Shown here: positions 1-8,860 of the stretch, one piece after another
Numbering within the stretch: position 1 is the stretch's first letter
Layout of the letters: every line of letters starts with the position of its first letter
Assembly (NCBI RefSeq): GCF_004745645.1
Contig: NZ_SRMB01000004.1
Span: 465,593-529,592, forward strand
Reading direction: 5' to 3'
Source: Hymenobacter metallicola
GTDB lineage: Bacteria > Bacteroidota > Bacteroidia > Cytophagales > Hymenobacteraceae
DNA length: 64,000 nt
Made by a program: the position numbers and the translations under genes
Notes under the pieces: generated by a model
Databases searched by the model: none
Seen by the model: only the letters and a program-made list of their open reading frames with translations
What the model was told of the DNA's origin: nothing

Positions 1-2
1 AA

Positions 3-1472
3 GTGGAGCAGAAGATGGACCAGCTCGAAAACCACGGCCGCCGCAGTGGTGGGGGCTTCGGGCTGGGTGGGCTCATCGGTGGCCTGGCCATTGCCGGCGG
101 TGTCGCTGGCTTGATGGGTGGCGTGCGCGATACGGCCCAGATGCAGGGCATGAATAACGCCATCACCTTTGCCGCCGGCTCGGCTAAGGAAGGCGCTACC
201 ACGCTGCAGTTTTTGGACCGCAGCAGTGATAAGCTGGGCCTGAATTTGCTCAGCGCCACCGAGGGCTACCGCACGCTGGCCGGCTCGATGATGGGTACCA
301 AGCTGCAGGGCGAAGGTACCCGGCGCATCTTTCAGCAGGTGGCCACGGCTACCACCGTGATGGGCGCCAGCGGCGAAGACCAAAAGGGCGTTTTTCTGGC
401 GCTAGGCCAGATCATGAGCAAGGGCAAAGTGCAGGCGGAAGAATTGCGCGGCCAGATTGGGGAGCGGATTCCGGGGGCCTTCAAGATTGCCGCCGATGCC
501 ATGGGCGTAAGCCAGGCCGCGCTCAACAAAATGATGGACGATGGCAAGCTCACCTCCGACGTGTTCCTGCCTCGTTTCGCCGCCCAGCTGCAGAAAGTAT
601 TCGGGCCCGGCCTGGCCAAAGCGGTGAACAGCACCCAGGCCAACTTGAACCGCTTCGATAACGACTGGCTCAAAACCAAAACCATTCTGGTGGAGGCCCT
701 GCTGCCCACGGTGATGGAGCTCATGGCCGGCGTGCGCAGCACGATGGAAGTAGTTCGCGCGGCCACCCGCTTCGTGCAGGAGCATGCCACCGCTTTCAAG
801 CTCCTGGCAACCTTTATCCTGCCAGTAGTAGCGGCCGTGATGGCCTACTCGGCTTACGTGCGCACGGCTGCCATGGTAACCGGTCTGTGGACTACGGCCC
901 AAATGCTGCTCAATGGCGCTATGATGCTGAACCCGGTGGGCTTGGTCATTGCCGGCATTGCCGCGCTGACTGCCGGCATTATTTACGCCTGGAACAAGTT
1001 CGAGGGCTTCCGCGGCTTCCTCTACGGCTTTGCCGCTTCGGTCAAGCAGATTTTTAAGGGCATTGGTGATATCGTGATGGGCGCCCTTACCCTCGACCAT
1101 AAGCGCTTTATCCAGGGGCACCTGGAGCTGCTCAACGTGGCCAAGGCAGCGCGGGGCGGCTATGCGCAGGGTGTGGCGGCTTTCCGGGCTGGCAACGCAC
1201 CCGGTGCCGGCGGCACTTCTCCCGACCAGCAGATGGCGGCCAGTGGCCCGATGCCTGCCGGTGGTGGCGTGGGCCTGCCCAATGCCAAGGGCAAGAGCGG
1301 TGGGGCCACCGGGGCCGGCCGGGGCGTGACCCACATCACCATCAACATTCAGAGCCTGGGCCAAACGACCATTCACTCCACTTCGGTGCGCGAAGGCGTG
1401 CAGGAGCAGAAAGAAGCCGTGCGCACGGCCCTGCTCAGCGTGCTCAACGATGCTAACGCCATGACGACCTGA
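3..1472 (+). CDS. phage tail tape measure protein (5' partial)
   Basis: Tail tape measure protein, which sets tail length and lies inside the tail tube. The frame is open to the window edge, so the GTG at base 3 is probably internal and the N-terminal part is missing. Visible are a Gly-rich hydrophobic stretch near residues 18-42, a conserved tape-measure region at about residues 50-230 (including GKVQAEELRGQIGERIPGA), two hydrophobic segments near 265-290 and 305-330 (NPVGLVIAGIAALTAGIIYAW region), and a Gly/Ala-rich C-terminus. The stop overlaps the next start (TGATG), so the two are translationally coupled. The role follows from the family and from the downstream baseplate genes. Confidence 0.85.
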   Translation: MEQKMDQLENHGRRSGGGFGLGGLIGGLAIAGGVAGLMGGVRDTAQMQGMNNAITFAAGSAKEGATTLQFLDRSSDKLGLNLLSATEGYRTLAGSMMGTKLQGEGTRRIFQQVATATTVMGASGEDQKGVFLALGQIMSKGKVQAEELRGQIGERIPGAFKIAADAMGVSQAALNKMMDDGKLTSDVFLPRFAAQLQKVFGPGLAKAVNSTQANLNRFDNDWLKTKTILVEALLPTVMELMAGVRSTMEVVRAATRFVQEHATAFKLLATFILPVVAAVMAYSAYVRTAAMVTGLWTTAQMLLNGAMMLNPVGLVIAGIAALTAGIIYAWNKFEGFRGFLYGFAASVKQIFKGIGDIVMGALTLDHKRFIQGHLELLNVAKAARGGYAQGVAAFRAGNAPGAGGTSPDQQMAASGPMPAGGGVGLPNAKGKSGGATGAGRGVTHITINIQSLGQTTIHSTSVREGVQEQKEAVRTALLSVLNDANAMTT

Positions 1473-2101
1473 TGCAATACAATATCAACCTGCGGGCCCT
1501 GGCTGCCGAGGCCTTCGGCTACGCGCCCCTGATTCGCTACGAGCTGCCGGAGGAACCCGAGAAAGAAGGCCCGTCAACCGAACTCTATGGCACGCCCTTG
1601 CCGCCCGATTTTGAGGGTACCGGCCTGCTGGGCTTACCCGTCTTCGCCCGGGTGGAGTTCCTAGCCGCCGCCGGCTGGGCCCAGGTGGTGCTCAATGACC
1701 CAATCGTAGAAATCAGCCGCGACAAGCTCATCGTGACCACCGAAATACAGGGCCGGGATGGCTCCGTCAAGGAGTTTATCAGCAACGGCGACTATGCCGT
1801 GACCATCAAAGGCGTGCTGGCCTCTGACCCCACCGATGGCCGCTACGCCCGGCGCTACCCCACTCGGGAAGTGCAGGCGCTGCAGGCAGTCATCAATGCC
1901 AAGGAGGCCATACCCGTAACGGGCCGCCTCTTCAAGCTGCTGGGCATTCGCAACCTGGTGATCAAAGGCCATAGCTGGCCCGCGCTGCCGGGCTTCACCA
2001 ACCTGCAGGCCTACGAGCTGCGCTGCCTCAGCGACGAGCCCATCGAACTACAAACCGCTTCTCTGCCCGCCCTGGGCTTCGCTTTCTCGCCCACGACCTA
2101 A
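1472..2101 (+). CDS. DUF6046-like phage tail protein
   Basis: A 209-residue protein without signal peptide or membrane segment, resembling the DUF6046 proteins of Bacteroidota phage tail modules. It lies exactly between the tape measure gene and the baseplate hub gene, where tail-completion or hub-adaptor proteins usually sit. Start and stop overlap both neighbours by one base (TGATG and TAATG), indicating tight co-translation. The DUF6046 assignment is from memory of the family pattern, not from a search. The biochemical role is inferred only from position: probably a connector between tail tube and baseplate. Confidence 0.6.
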   Translation: MQYNINLRALAAEAFGYAPLIRYELPEEPEKEGPSTELYGTPLPPDFEGTGLLGLPVFARVEFLAAAGWAQVVLNDPIVEISRDKLIVTTEIQGRDGSVKEFISNGDYAVTIKGVLASDPTDGRYARRYPTREVQALQAVINAKEAIPVTGRLFKLLGIRNLVIKGHSWPALPGFTNLQAYELRCLSDEPIELQTASLPALGFAFSPTT

Positions 2102-3069
2102 TGCTCCGCCTCACCTGCCAACTTACTATCGGGCGCTTTACCCTGGATTTCGTCAACGATATCCAAATCGAAAGCACCTGGCAGCAGCTCACCGACACCT
2201 GCTCTATCCGGCTGCCCCGGAAAGCGCTGGTGCTGGGTGGCCAGCTGCTACCCGACGTGCTGAAGGTGGGGGAACGGGTGGAGGTCAAATACGGCTATGA
2301 TGGCGTGCTGCGCACGGAGTTTGTCGGCTACATCGTGGGCGTGAAGACGGGGCCGCCGGCCGAAATCCAGTGTGAGGATGAAATGTACCTGCTCAAGCGC
2401 AAGCCGATTACCCACTCGTGGCGGTCGGTGTCGCTGCAGGGGTTGCTGGAGTACATCCGCAGCCAGGCCGGGCTGAGCTTCGGCATCGAGACGCTGGGTG
2501 CGGCCAACCTGGGCAAATTCACCATCAACCAGGCCACTGGGGCCCAGGCCCTCGACGCACTACGCAAGGATTATGGCATCCGCTCCTTTTTCCGGGCGGG
2601 GGTGCTCATTGCTGGCGACCCTTACAAGGCCGTGGCCCAGGCCCCGCGCCACTTGCTCACCTTCAGCCGCAACGTCATCAGCAACGATTTGCAGTATGTG
2701 CGGGCTCAGGACGTGCGCATCAAGGTGCGGGCCATCAGTCACATCGAGGGCAAGAAAAAGGGCCGCAAGCGCATCGTGAAGGAATTCGGGGACCTGCTCG
2801 ACGGAGAGCTGCGCACACTCAATTTCGTGGGGGTGGCCGAAGCCGACCTGGAGGCCCGGGCCAAAGCCGAACTAGCCCGCCTGCGCTTCGATGGCTACCG
2901 CGGCACGCTGACCACCTTCGGCGCGCCCTACGTGGAGCATGGCGACGTGGTGGTGATTCAGGACCCAGATTACCCGGAGCGGGAAGGGGCCTACGCGGTG
3001 GATAAGGTGGTCAAATCATTTGGCGTGGGCGGCAGCCGGCGCGTCATCACACTAGGCCCGAAAGCATGA
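2101..3069 (+). CDS. baseplate hub protein (gpD / gp27-like late control protein)
   Basis: A 322-residue protein resembling the hub family of Mu gp44, P2 gpD and T4 gp27, which forms the trimeric ring at the tip of the tail tube and holds the spike. Typical features are the start with a beta-strand-rich segment, LKVGERVEVKYGYDG near residue 57 (first hub barrel), a central alpha/beta part around residues 105-160, and a C-terminal barrel ending in YAVDKVVKSFG. It overlaps the next gene by four bases (ATGA). The family call rests on these patterns and the gene order; exact boundaries of subdomains are approximate. Confidence 0.7.
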   Translation: MLRLTCQLTIGRFTLDFVNDIQIESTWQQLTDTCSIRLPRKALVLGGQLLPDVLKVGERVEVKYGYDGVLRTEFVGYIVGVKTGPPAEIQCEDEMYLLKRKPITHSWRSVSLQGLLEYIRSQAGLSFGIETLGAANLGKFTINQATGAQALDALRKDYGIRSFFRAGVLIAGDPYKAVAQAPRHLLTFSRNVISNDLQYVRAQDVRIKVRAISHIEGKKKGRKRIVKEFGDLLDGELRTLNFVGVAEADLEARAKAELARLRFDGYRGTLTTFGAPYVEHGDVVVIQDPDYPEREGAYAVDKVVKSFGVGGSRRVITLGPKA

Positions 3070-3488
3070 GCAACCTGAAAGAGCAATTCGAGCGGCTGAT
3101 GAATGGCCAAATCCCAGTGGCCGTCATCAGCGGCACGGTGGTAGCCGTGCGGCCGGACGAGGATACCTGCGACGTGCAGCCCAACAGCGACGATGCGGTG
3201 GTATTCGATGTGGCCCTGCTCAATGGCATTTATCCGGCCGAGGGCGCCGAAGTGCTGATCGGGCTGGTGGAAAACCGGCTCGTCGACACCTTCCTCATCG
3301 CAGCCGACAAGGTGACGCACTACCGCCTGGCCACCGAGCAGGAGAATTTCCTCACCTGGGCCCAGGACTTTCTGCAGGCCATCATGCAGCTCACCGTGAC
3401 CACGCCGGCCGGCCCGAGCGGAGTGCCCATCAACCTACCCGCTTTTCAGCAACTGGCCGAGCGCCTGCCCAATCTCTTTATCAAGTAG
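3066..3488 (+). CDS. baseplate spike / OB-fold protein (gpV or gp45-like)
   Basis: A 140-residue protein with an N-terminal helix and then a compact beta-rich segment (VISGTVVAVRPDEDTCDVQP) typical of the OB-fold base of phage spike proteins. It follows the hub gene directly and overlaps it by four bases, the standard position of the spike gene. The long repeat-rich needle of full spikes is missing: the C-terminal third is short and mostly helical. It may therefore be a hub-capping or spike-base protein with the tip supplied by another gene. The call is inferred from fold-like pattern and position. Confidence 0.5.
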   Translation: MSNLKEQFERLMNGQIPVAVISGTVVAVRPDEDTCDVQPNSDDAVVFDVALLNGIYPAEGAEVLIGLVENRLVDTFLIAADKVTHYRLATEQENFLTWAQDFLQAIMQLTVTTPAGPSGVPINLPAFQQLAERLPNLFIK

Positions 3489-3490
3489 CC

Positions 3491-3685
3491 ATGGCTCTGA
3501 ACACACCCCTATTGAAAACGGCCATTCTAAGCATCCTCGACGACCAGGCCAAGCGCACCGATAACCCCGCCCAGGCCCGCGAGGACTTTGCCCAGCAACT
3601 GGCCGAGGCCATCACCGCCCACATCAAAACCGGCCAGGTGCAAACCACCGGTACCGCTGCGGCCCAAACCGGCACTATCCTATGA
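3491..3685 (+). CDS. small phage baseplate-module protein, unknown
   Basis: A 64-residue, probably alpha-helical protein, beginning MALNTPLLKTAIL and ending in a Thr/Ala-rich tail. It starts two bases after the stop of the spike-like gene and its stop overlaps the gp25-like gene by ATGA, so it belongs to the same transcription and translation unit. I do not recognise a family. Small helical proteins in this position in other Bacteroidota tail modules are of unknown role. That it is a real gene is supported by the tight spacing on both sides and GC-rich codon use like its neighbours. Confidence 0.55.
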   Translation: MALNTPLLKTAILSILDDQAKRTDNPAQAREDFAQQLAEAITAHIKTGQVQTTGTAAAQTGTIL

Positions 3686-3990
3686 AGAGCCTCGACATTC
3701 TGCTCGACGAGTCGTTCGACCTAGCGGTGTCGGCCCAGGGTGATTTTGTGCTGGGGGAGTCGGAGGCCCAGCACGTGGACTTGCTGCTCCAGAGCCGGCA
3801 AGGCGACTGGCGCGAAAATCCGCTCGTGGGCGTCGGCATTGCCCGCTACCTGAAAGCCCCCTACGGCCCGGCGCAGGCCGCGATGCTGGCCCGCGACATC
3901 ACCATTCAGCTCGAGCGCGACGGGTTGCGGATACTGGAGCTTGACGTGGCAGATCTGGCCGATATCACCCTCAACGCAGAACGGCTATGA
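3682..3990 (+). CDS. baseplate wedge protein, gp25/GPW-like
   Basis: A 102-residue protein of the GPW/gp25 family, a wedge component of the baseplate that contacts the first sheath ring and triggers contraction. The family pattern is visible: an N-terminal FDLAVSAQGDFVLGESEAQ segment, the LLLQSRQGDWRENPLVGVGI core with Arg and Gly spaced as in gp25 proteins, and a C-terminal strand. The length is normal for the family. Its presence argues for a contractile tail, although the sheath gene is outside the window. It overlaps both neighbours by ATGA. Confidence 0.75.
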   Translation: MKSLDILLDESFDLAVSAQGDFVLGESEAQHVDLLLQSRQGDWRENPLVGVGIARYLKAPYGPAQAAMLARDITIQLERDGLRILELDVADLADITLNAERL

Positions 3991-4292
3991 TCCAGATAAG
4001 CGACGGGCAAAGCCTGCTCGATATCTGCCTGCAGGAACTGGGCACGGTGGCCGTGCTGCACGAGTTGGCCTTGGCCAACAGACTGGCCATTACCGAACCA
4101 CTCCGTGCGGGCCAGCTGCTCGTCGTGCCGGCTAGCATCGCTGCCCGGCCTGACGTGGCCGCCTACTTCGCCGCTCGTCAGCAGCGCATCAATACCAGCC
4201 TGGGCAGTGAGCTGGAGGAAGCCGAGCCGGACCCCGTGGACCGCCTGCTCGACTTCGATATCCGAGATTTTTCCAAAAACGATTTCAACTAA
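3987..4292 (+). CDS. LysM-domain tail protein
   Basis: A 101-residue protein with one LysM-like module at about residues 3-45 (DGQSLLDICLQELG through AGQLLVVP). In contractile phage tails and related injection systems such proteins (gpX/gp53-like) bridge hub and tube or wedge proteins rather than bind cell wall. The C-terminal half is acidic and probably flexible, ending in a run of Asp, Phe and Asn. The gene overlaps the gp25-like gene by ATGA and ends four bases before the fibre start. The LysM call is from pattern; the baseplate role is inferred from position. Confidence 0.65.
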   Translation: MIQISDGQSLLDICLQELGTVAVLHELALANRLAITEPLRAGQLLVVPASIAARPDVAAYFAARQQRINTSLGSELEEAEPDPVDRLLDFDIRDFSKNDFN

Positions 4293-4296
4293 GAGT

Positions 4297-7200
4297 ATGT
4301 ACGCTGACAATATCCGTGACTCCGCTTCGGCGCACATCCGGGCCGGCCAGAGCGACACCTCCGCGGCTGATATGCTCGCCGTTGTCGGTACCGTAGCCGA
4401 TGCCGTGGAAGCCCTGGAGGGTTTAGCCGAGGGGGCTCAAATTCTGAAGGGCACTGTAGTGCCGGCGGCCGGCCTGGGCAAGAATGGAGACGCCTATATC
4501 AATACCGTTACCACAGATTTCTTTCTGAAGGAAAATGACGAGTGGGCATTCCAATTTAAGATGCAGGGTCCCGCCAGCACGGTACCCGGGCCACGTGGCC
4601 GGCCTGGTGCCGACAGCACCGTACCCGGGCCCCGGGGGGCAAACAACTACGAGCTGTGGCTTGCCGATGGCAATACCGGTACGCTAAAGCAATACCTGGC
4701 TAGCCTGGAGGGCCAAGATGGTGACAATGGCGAAGACGGAGCACCAGGGAACGTCATGCGTTGGGAGAGCTATGCTCCGACGACGGAAGCTGGCAACCCA
4801 GGAGATGCCTGGTTTCACAGCATCAGCGAAAGCAAGGTTGCCCTCTACGAGTGCTATACCAGCCTGCAGGGCGCCGTTCTTGAAGGCGACGAGCAGCAGC
4901 TTACGTCCCGGTGGCGCAAGCGCTATACCTCCCCTGATGCGGGCGACGCATTGACCGCGGCCAATTTGAGCAACCTCATTACCACCGGTACCGGACTCAC
5001 GGCGGCTGTTGAGAATGGCAAGCTCAAGATTTCGCTTTCCTCAGTCGTCGTTACCCCGGGCAATACCGCCCCAGTGGTGAGCTTAAGCGCGCCTGTTGCG
5101 GGTGCCACGGCCACGGCGGGCACACTACTGAATCTGGTGGCCGTGGCCACCGATGACGTGTCGGTGAGCAGTGTGGACTTTCTCAATGCCGGCGGCGTGG
5201 TGCTGGCCCCCGGCACGAAAAACGGCAACCAGTACACGGCCACTATCACGGTACCCAATACGCCGGGCACCTTTGGTATTACAGCCAAGGCAACAGATGG
5301 GGCCGGTCTGACTAATACGGCTACGGTCAACATTACCATTCAGGCCGCTACGCCGGCCAACACCGCGCCGGTGGTGAGTATCAGCTCGCCGGCTGCAGGG
5401 GCCACCGTTACGGCCGGTACCTCACTGCCTCTGTCGGCCACGGCCACCGATGATGTGTCCGTAAGCAGCGTAGAATTCTATAACGCGGCGGGGGCTTTGC
5501 TGGCGCCTGGTGTCAAAAACGGCAACCAGTACACGGCCAGCATCACCGTGCCCAATACGCCCGGCGCATTCATCATCACGGCCAAGGCCCTCGACGGGGC
5601 CGGCCTGACCAACACGGCCGCCGTGAGCATCACGATTCAGGCCGCCGTGGCCACGGCGCTACCGGCCCCGCAAAACGTACAGGCTACAGCTATTAGCAGC
5701 TCGGCTATTTCGGTAGCCTGGTCCCCTGTGCCCAATGCCACTGGCTACGCACTGGAGGCGGCCCTGACTGCCAATGGCAGTTATACCGAAATCTACCGCA
5801 ACACCAGCACTAACTACACCCACGGTGGCCTGCCCGCATCGTCACCACGCCATTATCGGGTGAAGGCCCTGGGCACCGGTGCAAACGCGGATTCGCCCTA
5901 CTCAGTGAAGGTCAACGCCACGACGCAGGCAGTACCCTCGACCTACAACAAAACCATTCTGGCCCTGATCATCAGCCAGAGCAATGGCAGTACGCTGGGA
6001 CGGATGGACACGCGCCCGGTCGGGCAGTTCGAGACGGAGTACACGGCCATGCAAACGCCGCGCACCCGCGCTTTCCTGTTCAATGAAACGACGCAGGCAA
6101 TTGAGCCCATCAGCCGCAGCAATGGCCGTTGCTATACCGCTTCGGAGGCCGAGCTAGCGCTGATTGGGGGTGCTGAACTACTGGCTATTGAGTTCGAGAA
6201 GCGGAGCACGGGCAAGCTGTTCTACAACAACCGTTGGAAGAACGGCAGCCCGATTACCGATTTCGCCAAAACAGCGCCTGATACCTATTACTACAACAGT
6301 GCCGTATCCGCGTCCATTGAAACCAAGGAGGCTTTCGTGGCGGCGGGTGGTCAACTGCTTCCAGAAAACATCAAGCTAGGTATCTGGCAGGGGGAAACCT
6401 GGGCTGACCTGGATAACTGGATTCCAACGGCAACGGAGTGGACGGACAACTTCACCGACGACGTGGGGCTGCCCGATGGCTGCGACCTGATTGTAGTGTT
6501 GCCCAAAACGCAGACGGATTTCCACAACGTGGCCCAGGCCCGCGTGAACATCGCCCAGTTTGCTGCGACCTATACCCGCCACAACGTGCTGGTATGGGAT
6601 GCCGAGGGCATGAATCTGCAGGACGAGCCGGAAAAGCACCACTACGACTTCCCCAGCCACGTGCTGCGCGCGCAGCAGATGGTGGCCCTGTGGATGGGAG
6701 AAACCATCACCAAAACATGGGTATCTGAGCGGAAAACGGCCTCGTGTGGGGCGGGTACCACGGGCCCCGACGTGGTACGTCAGGCCTTCAGCACGGTGAA
6801 CTTGGCTGACGCTAACACCAAGGCCCAGACCCTGGCCAACGCGGATCTGCAGTGCGAGGTGGTTGTGTCTGATGCCGACCCGGATTATCCGTACCTGCAC
6901 GTCCGCAAGCAGGAAATCACGGCCACGCAGGGTATCACGGTAACGAACACCAACACGATTACCGCTACCGGCTTTGTAGGTGGCAACGGGAGCACCCAGC
7001 CTCGCTTTGCCAAGCACCGCTACGGCTGGCGGGATAACACCCAGCACCCGATTATTGCCTATCAGCGCTTCAAGCTGGTAGACATTGCTCAGCTCATTGG
7101 CCCCGAAACCGATGGCCAGTACGCCAACCAGGGAGTAAACCAATTCCTGTACGGTGCCCGCACCGGTACGCCCAACTACAGCAACGATTTGGAGGATATT

Positions 7201-7530
7201 CACTTCGGTACTTATGTGAAAGTGAGCAGCTCGGCCGGTCAGGTCGATGTGGGCGCCAATATGTTCACGGTCAACAACAGCCCGGCCTTTGACCCGCGGG
7301 CCTTAGTGGGCAAGTACCTGCGCATTGTCTATGAGCAGACCCGCACCATCCTGCTCCTGGAGGGCCCCACCCGCGCCCAGGACGTAGTGTTGTCGGTGGA
7401 AAAATATCGGATGGAAACCGGCCCGAGCATTGTGATGACACCCACCATTGCCTGGCTGTGGCAGGGCTGCCGCATTGAAGATATCTGGCTGGCGGCCGTG
7501 ACGATTGTAGACTTTTCAGCTCCTGTATAA
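4297..7530 (+). CDS. large tail fibre with Ig-like, FnIII and SGNH esterase-like domains
   Basis: About 1077 residues. The ATG at 4297, four bases after the preceding stop, is chosen over an upstream ATG at 4105 that would run through the LysM gene in another frame. Order: N-terminal helical attachment region; collagen-like GPRG/GEDGAPGN stretches near residues 92-155; two near-identical Ig-like repeats (about 256-450); a fibronectin type III domain (about 455-545); an SGNH/sialate-O-acetylesterase-like domain with SQSNG (Ser562 as candidate nucleophile), IWQGET (Glu700) and DFPSH (Asp784, His788); and a C-terminal beta-rich part. Probably the receptor-binding fibre, trimming acetyl groups or other esters from surface glycan. 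The enzymatic role is inferred from motifs. It overlaps the next gene by TAATG. Confidence 0.75.
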   Translation: MYADNIRDSASAHIRAGQSDTSAADMLAVVGTVADAVEALEGLAEGAQILKGTVVPAAGLGKNGDAYINTVTTDFFLKENDEWAFQFKMQGPASTVPGPRGRPGADSTVPGPRGANNYELWLADGNTGTLKQYLASLEGQDGDNGEDGAPGNVMRWESYAPTTEAGNPGDAWFHSISESKVALYECYTSLQGAVLEGDEQQLTSRWRKRYTSPDAGDALTAANLSNLITTGTGLTAAVENGKLKISLSSVVVTPGNTAPVVSLSAPVAGATATAGTLLNLVAVATDDVSVSSVDFLNAGGVVLAPGTKNGNQYTATITVPNTPGTFGITAKATDGAGLTNTATVNITIQAATPANTAPVVSISSPAAGATVTAGTSLPLSATATDDVSVSSVEFYNAAGALLAPGVKNGNQYTASITVPNTPGAFIITAKALDGAGLTNTAAVSITIQAAVATALPAPQNVQATAISSSAISVAWSPVPNATGYALEAALTANGSYTEIYRNTSTNYTHGGLPASSPRHYRVKALGTGANADSPYSVKVNATTQAVPSTYNKTILALIISQSNGSTLGRMDTRPVGQFETEYTAMQTPRTRAFLFNETTQAIEPISRSNGRCYTASEAELALIGGAELLAIEFEKRSTGKLFYNNRWKNGSPITDFAKTAPDTYYYNSAVSASIETKEAFVAAGGQLLPENIKLGIWQGETWADLDNWIPTATEWTDNFTDDVGLPDGCDLIVVLPKTQTDFHNVAQARVNIAQFAATYTRHNVLVWDAEGMNLQDEPEKHHYDFPSHVLRAQQMVALWMGETITKTWVSERKTASCGAGTTGPDVVRQAFSTVNLADANTKAQTLANADLQCEVVVSDADPDYPYLHVRKQEITATQGITVTNTNTITATGFVGGNGSTQPRFAKHRYGWRDNTQHPIIAYQRFKLVDIAQLIGPETDGQYANQGVNQFLYGARTGTPNYSNDLEDIHFGTYVKVSSSAGQVDVGANMFTVNNSPAFDPRALVGKYLRIVYEQTRTILLLEGPTRAQDVVLSVEKYRMETGPSIVMTPTIAWLWQGCRIEDIWLAAVTIVDFSAPV
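5062..5646 (+). repeat. tandem Ig-like module repeat inside the fibre gene
   Basis: Two tandem copies of a unit of about 297 bases (5062-5358 and 5359-5646) encode Ig-like modules that begin NTAPVVS and share GNQYTA, TVPNTPG and DGAGLTNTA. The DNA is also clearly repeated (for example aacggcaaccagtacacggcc occurs in both). Such repeats are prone to copy-number change by recombination and would lengthen or shorten the fibre. Confidence 0.85.
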
Positions 7531-8351
7531 TGGCCAGAACGATAACCGAAATTCTAGCTTCCATTCAGCAGGCGCGGGCCAACACGCCCGCCCTAGCTGA
7601 ATTCAAATCCAACTCGGCCACGTCGCTGATGGGACTCTGGTCTTATATCACGGCTGTCGTGCATTGGGCCCACGAGGTGCTCTGGGACCAACACAAGGCC
7701 GACGTAGACGCGACCCTGGCCCGGGCTAAGCCGGGTACGGCGGGCTGGTACGCTGAGCAGGCCTTGCTGTTCCAGGAGGGTGATACGCTCGTAGCCGACG
7801 ATGCCGGCATTCATTACCTGGCCGGCAGCACGGGGGCGAAAATCATCACCCGAGCCGTAGCCATCGAAAACGAGCTCAGCGGCAAGCTCTTTATTAAGGT
7901 GGCCACCGATGGCCCCACGCCGGGCACGCTGGCCGCGCTTACCCCGGCCCAACTCACCCAGGTGCGCGGCTACTTTGACCGAAAAGGCTTTGCCGGCGTA
8001 CGCAAGGAAGTAGTTAGCCGCGCGGCCGACCGGCTGAAAGTCGAGGCCGAAGTGTACTACGACCCACTCATCAATGTGCCCGCCCTGCAGCTGCTCGTGC
8101 AGGCGGCCGTGCAGCGGTACCTGGCCAACCTCGAATTCAATGGCCTAGTATACCTGGCCCGCATCGAGGACGCCATCCAGTCAGTACCTGGTGTGAAAGA
8201 TGTAAAGCTGGTGCGGGTATCGGCCCGGGCGGGTGCTGGCGCCCCGAAAGTCATTAGTCGGTTTTATGAGACGGAAGCCGGCTACATCGTGACCGACGAG
8301 GCCGCCGGTAGTACGCTCGTCGATACCCTCCAATTCCTGCCCCATGCCTAG
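7530..8351 (+). CDS. baseplate J-like protein
   Basis: A 273-residue protein of the baseplate J family (P2 gpJ, Mu gp47, T4 gp6), which forms the peripheral ring of the wedge. It shows the usual N-terminal helical region with conserved Trp residues (WAHEVLWDQHKADVDA), a middle domain around residues 90-180, and a C-terminal part with VYYDPLINVPALQ, AVQRYLANLEFNG and IQSVPGVKDVKL, the signature of the J-type C-terminal fold. It overlaps the fibre gene by one base and the following gene by eight bases. Confidence 0.7.
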   Translation: MARTITEILASIQQARANTPALAEFKSNSATSLMGLWSYITAVVHWAHEVLWDQHKADVDATLARAKPGTAGWYAEQALLFQEGDTLVADDAGIHYLAGSTGAKIITRAVAIENELSGKLFIKVATDGPTPGTLAALTPAQLTQVRGYFDRKGFAGVRKEVVSRAADRLKVEAEVYYDPLINVPALQLLVQAAVQRYLANLEFNGLVYLARIEDAIQSVPGVKDVKLVRVSARAGAGAPKVISRFYETEAGYIVTDEAAGSTLVDTLQFLPHA

Positions 8352-8856
8352 TTTCTCCGAGCAAATGCCCACCCGTTACCGGGTGAAGGTATTTAGCCTG
8401 CTCACCTCCTTACTCCCGTCGCTGCTGCGCCGGCCGAAGATGATAGCCTGGCTGCAGGTGCTGCACACGCCCCTGCTCGACCTCTACGAGCAGTTCGCCC
8501 AGCATGTGGCCACAACGGCCACAGAGTTGAGCTACAACGGCCAAACCATGCTGCTGGAAAAGGCCCTGAATGACCGGTTCGACCCAGTGTTTACCCGCAT
8601 CCGAATTATCAACTCGGATACGGACCTGAGCCCGGTCTACCTCAACTTCGTCAGCGAGCAGCAACCGATGCCGATATCCTACTTCGCTTATGAAGGGGAG
8701 CCGCTGCTCTACATGGCCAGCTGGATAGATTTCATGAACCAAACCGGCTTTACCGTGCGGGTGCCGCGGTCTTTGGAAAATCAAGAGGCCCCGCTGCAGG
8801 CCCGCATTAAACAATTGAAACTGGCGCTGATTCGCCACCGCATCGTCTACTTCTAG
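8344..8856 (+). CDS. tail protein in gpI position
   Basis: A 170-residue protein that starts inside the end of the J-like gene. By gene order it occupies the place of P2 gpI, which completes the wedge and links it to the fibres. I see no confident family signature. Visible are an N-terminal helical region (LLTSLLPSLLRRPKMIAWLQVL), a likely second helical part around residues 35-60, and a beta-rich C-terminal half ending in IVYF. It is four bases upstream of the collar-type fibre gene. The role is inferred from position only. Confidence 0.5.
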   Translation: MPSFSEQMPTRYRVKVFSLLTSLLPSLLRRPKMIAWLQVLHTPLLDLYEQFAQHVATTATELSYNGQTMLLEKALNDRFDPVFTRIRIINSDTDLSPVYLNFVSEQQPMPISYFAYEGEPLLYMASWIDFMNQTGFTVRVPRSLENQEAPLQARIKQLKLALIRHRIVYF

Positions 8857-8860
8857 CAAC

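Noticed and set aside
4105..4296. 64-codon extension at the 5' end of the large fibre gene
   Set aside because: It lies in a second frame within the LysM gene; the ATG at 4297 directly after that gene's stop is the natural start.
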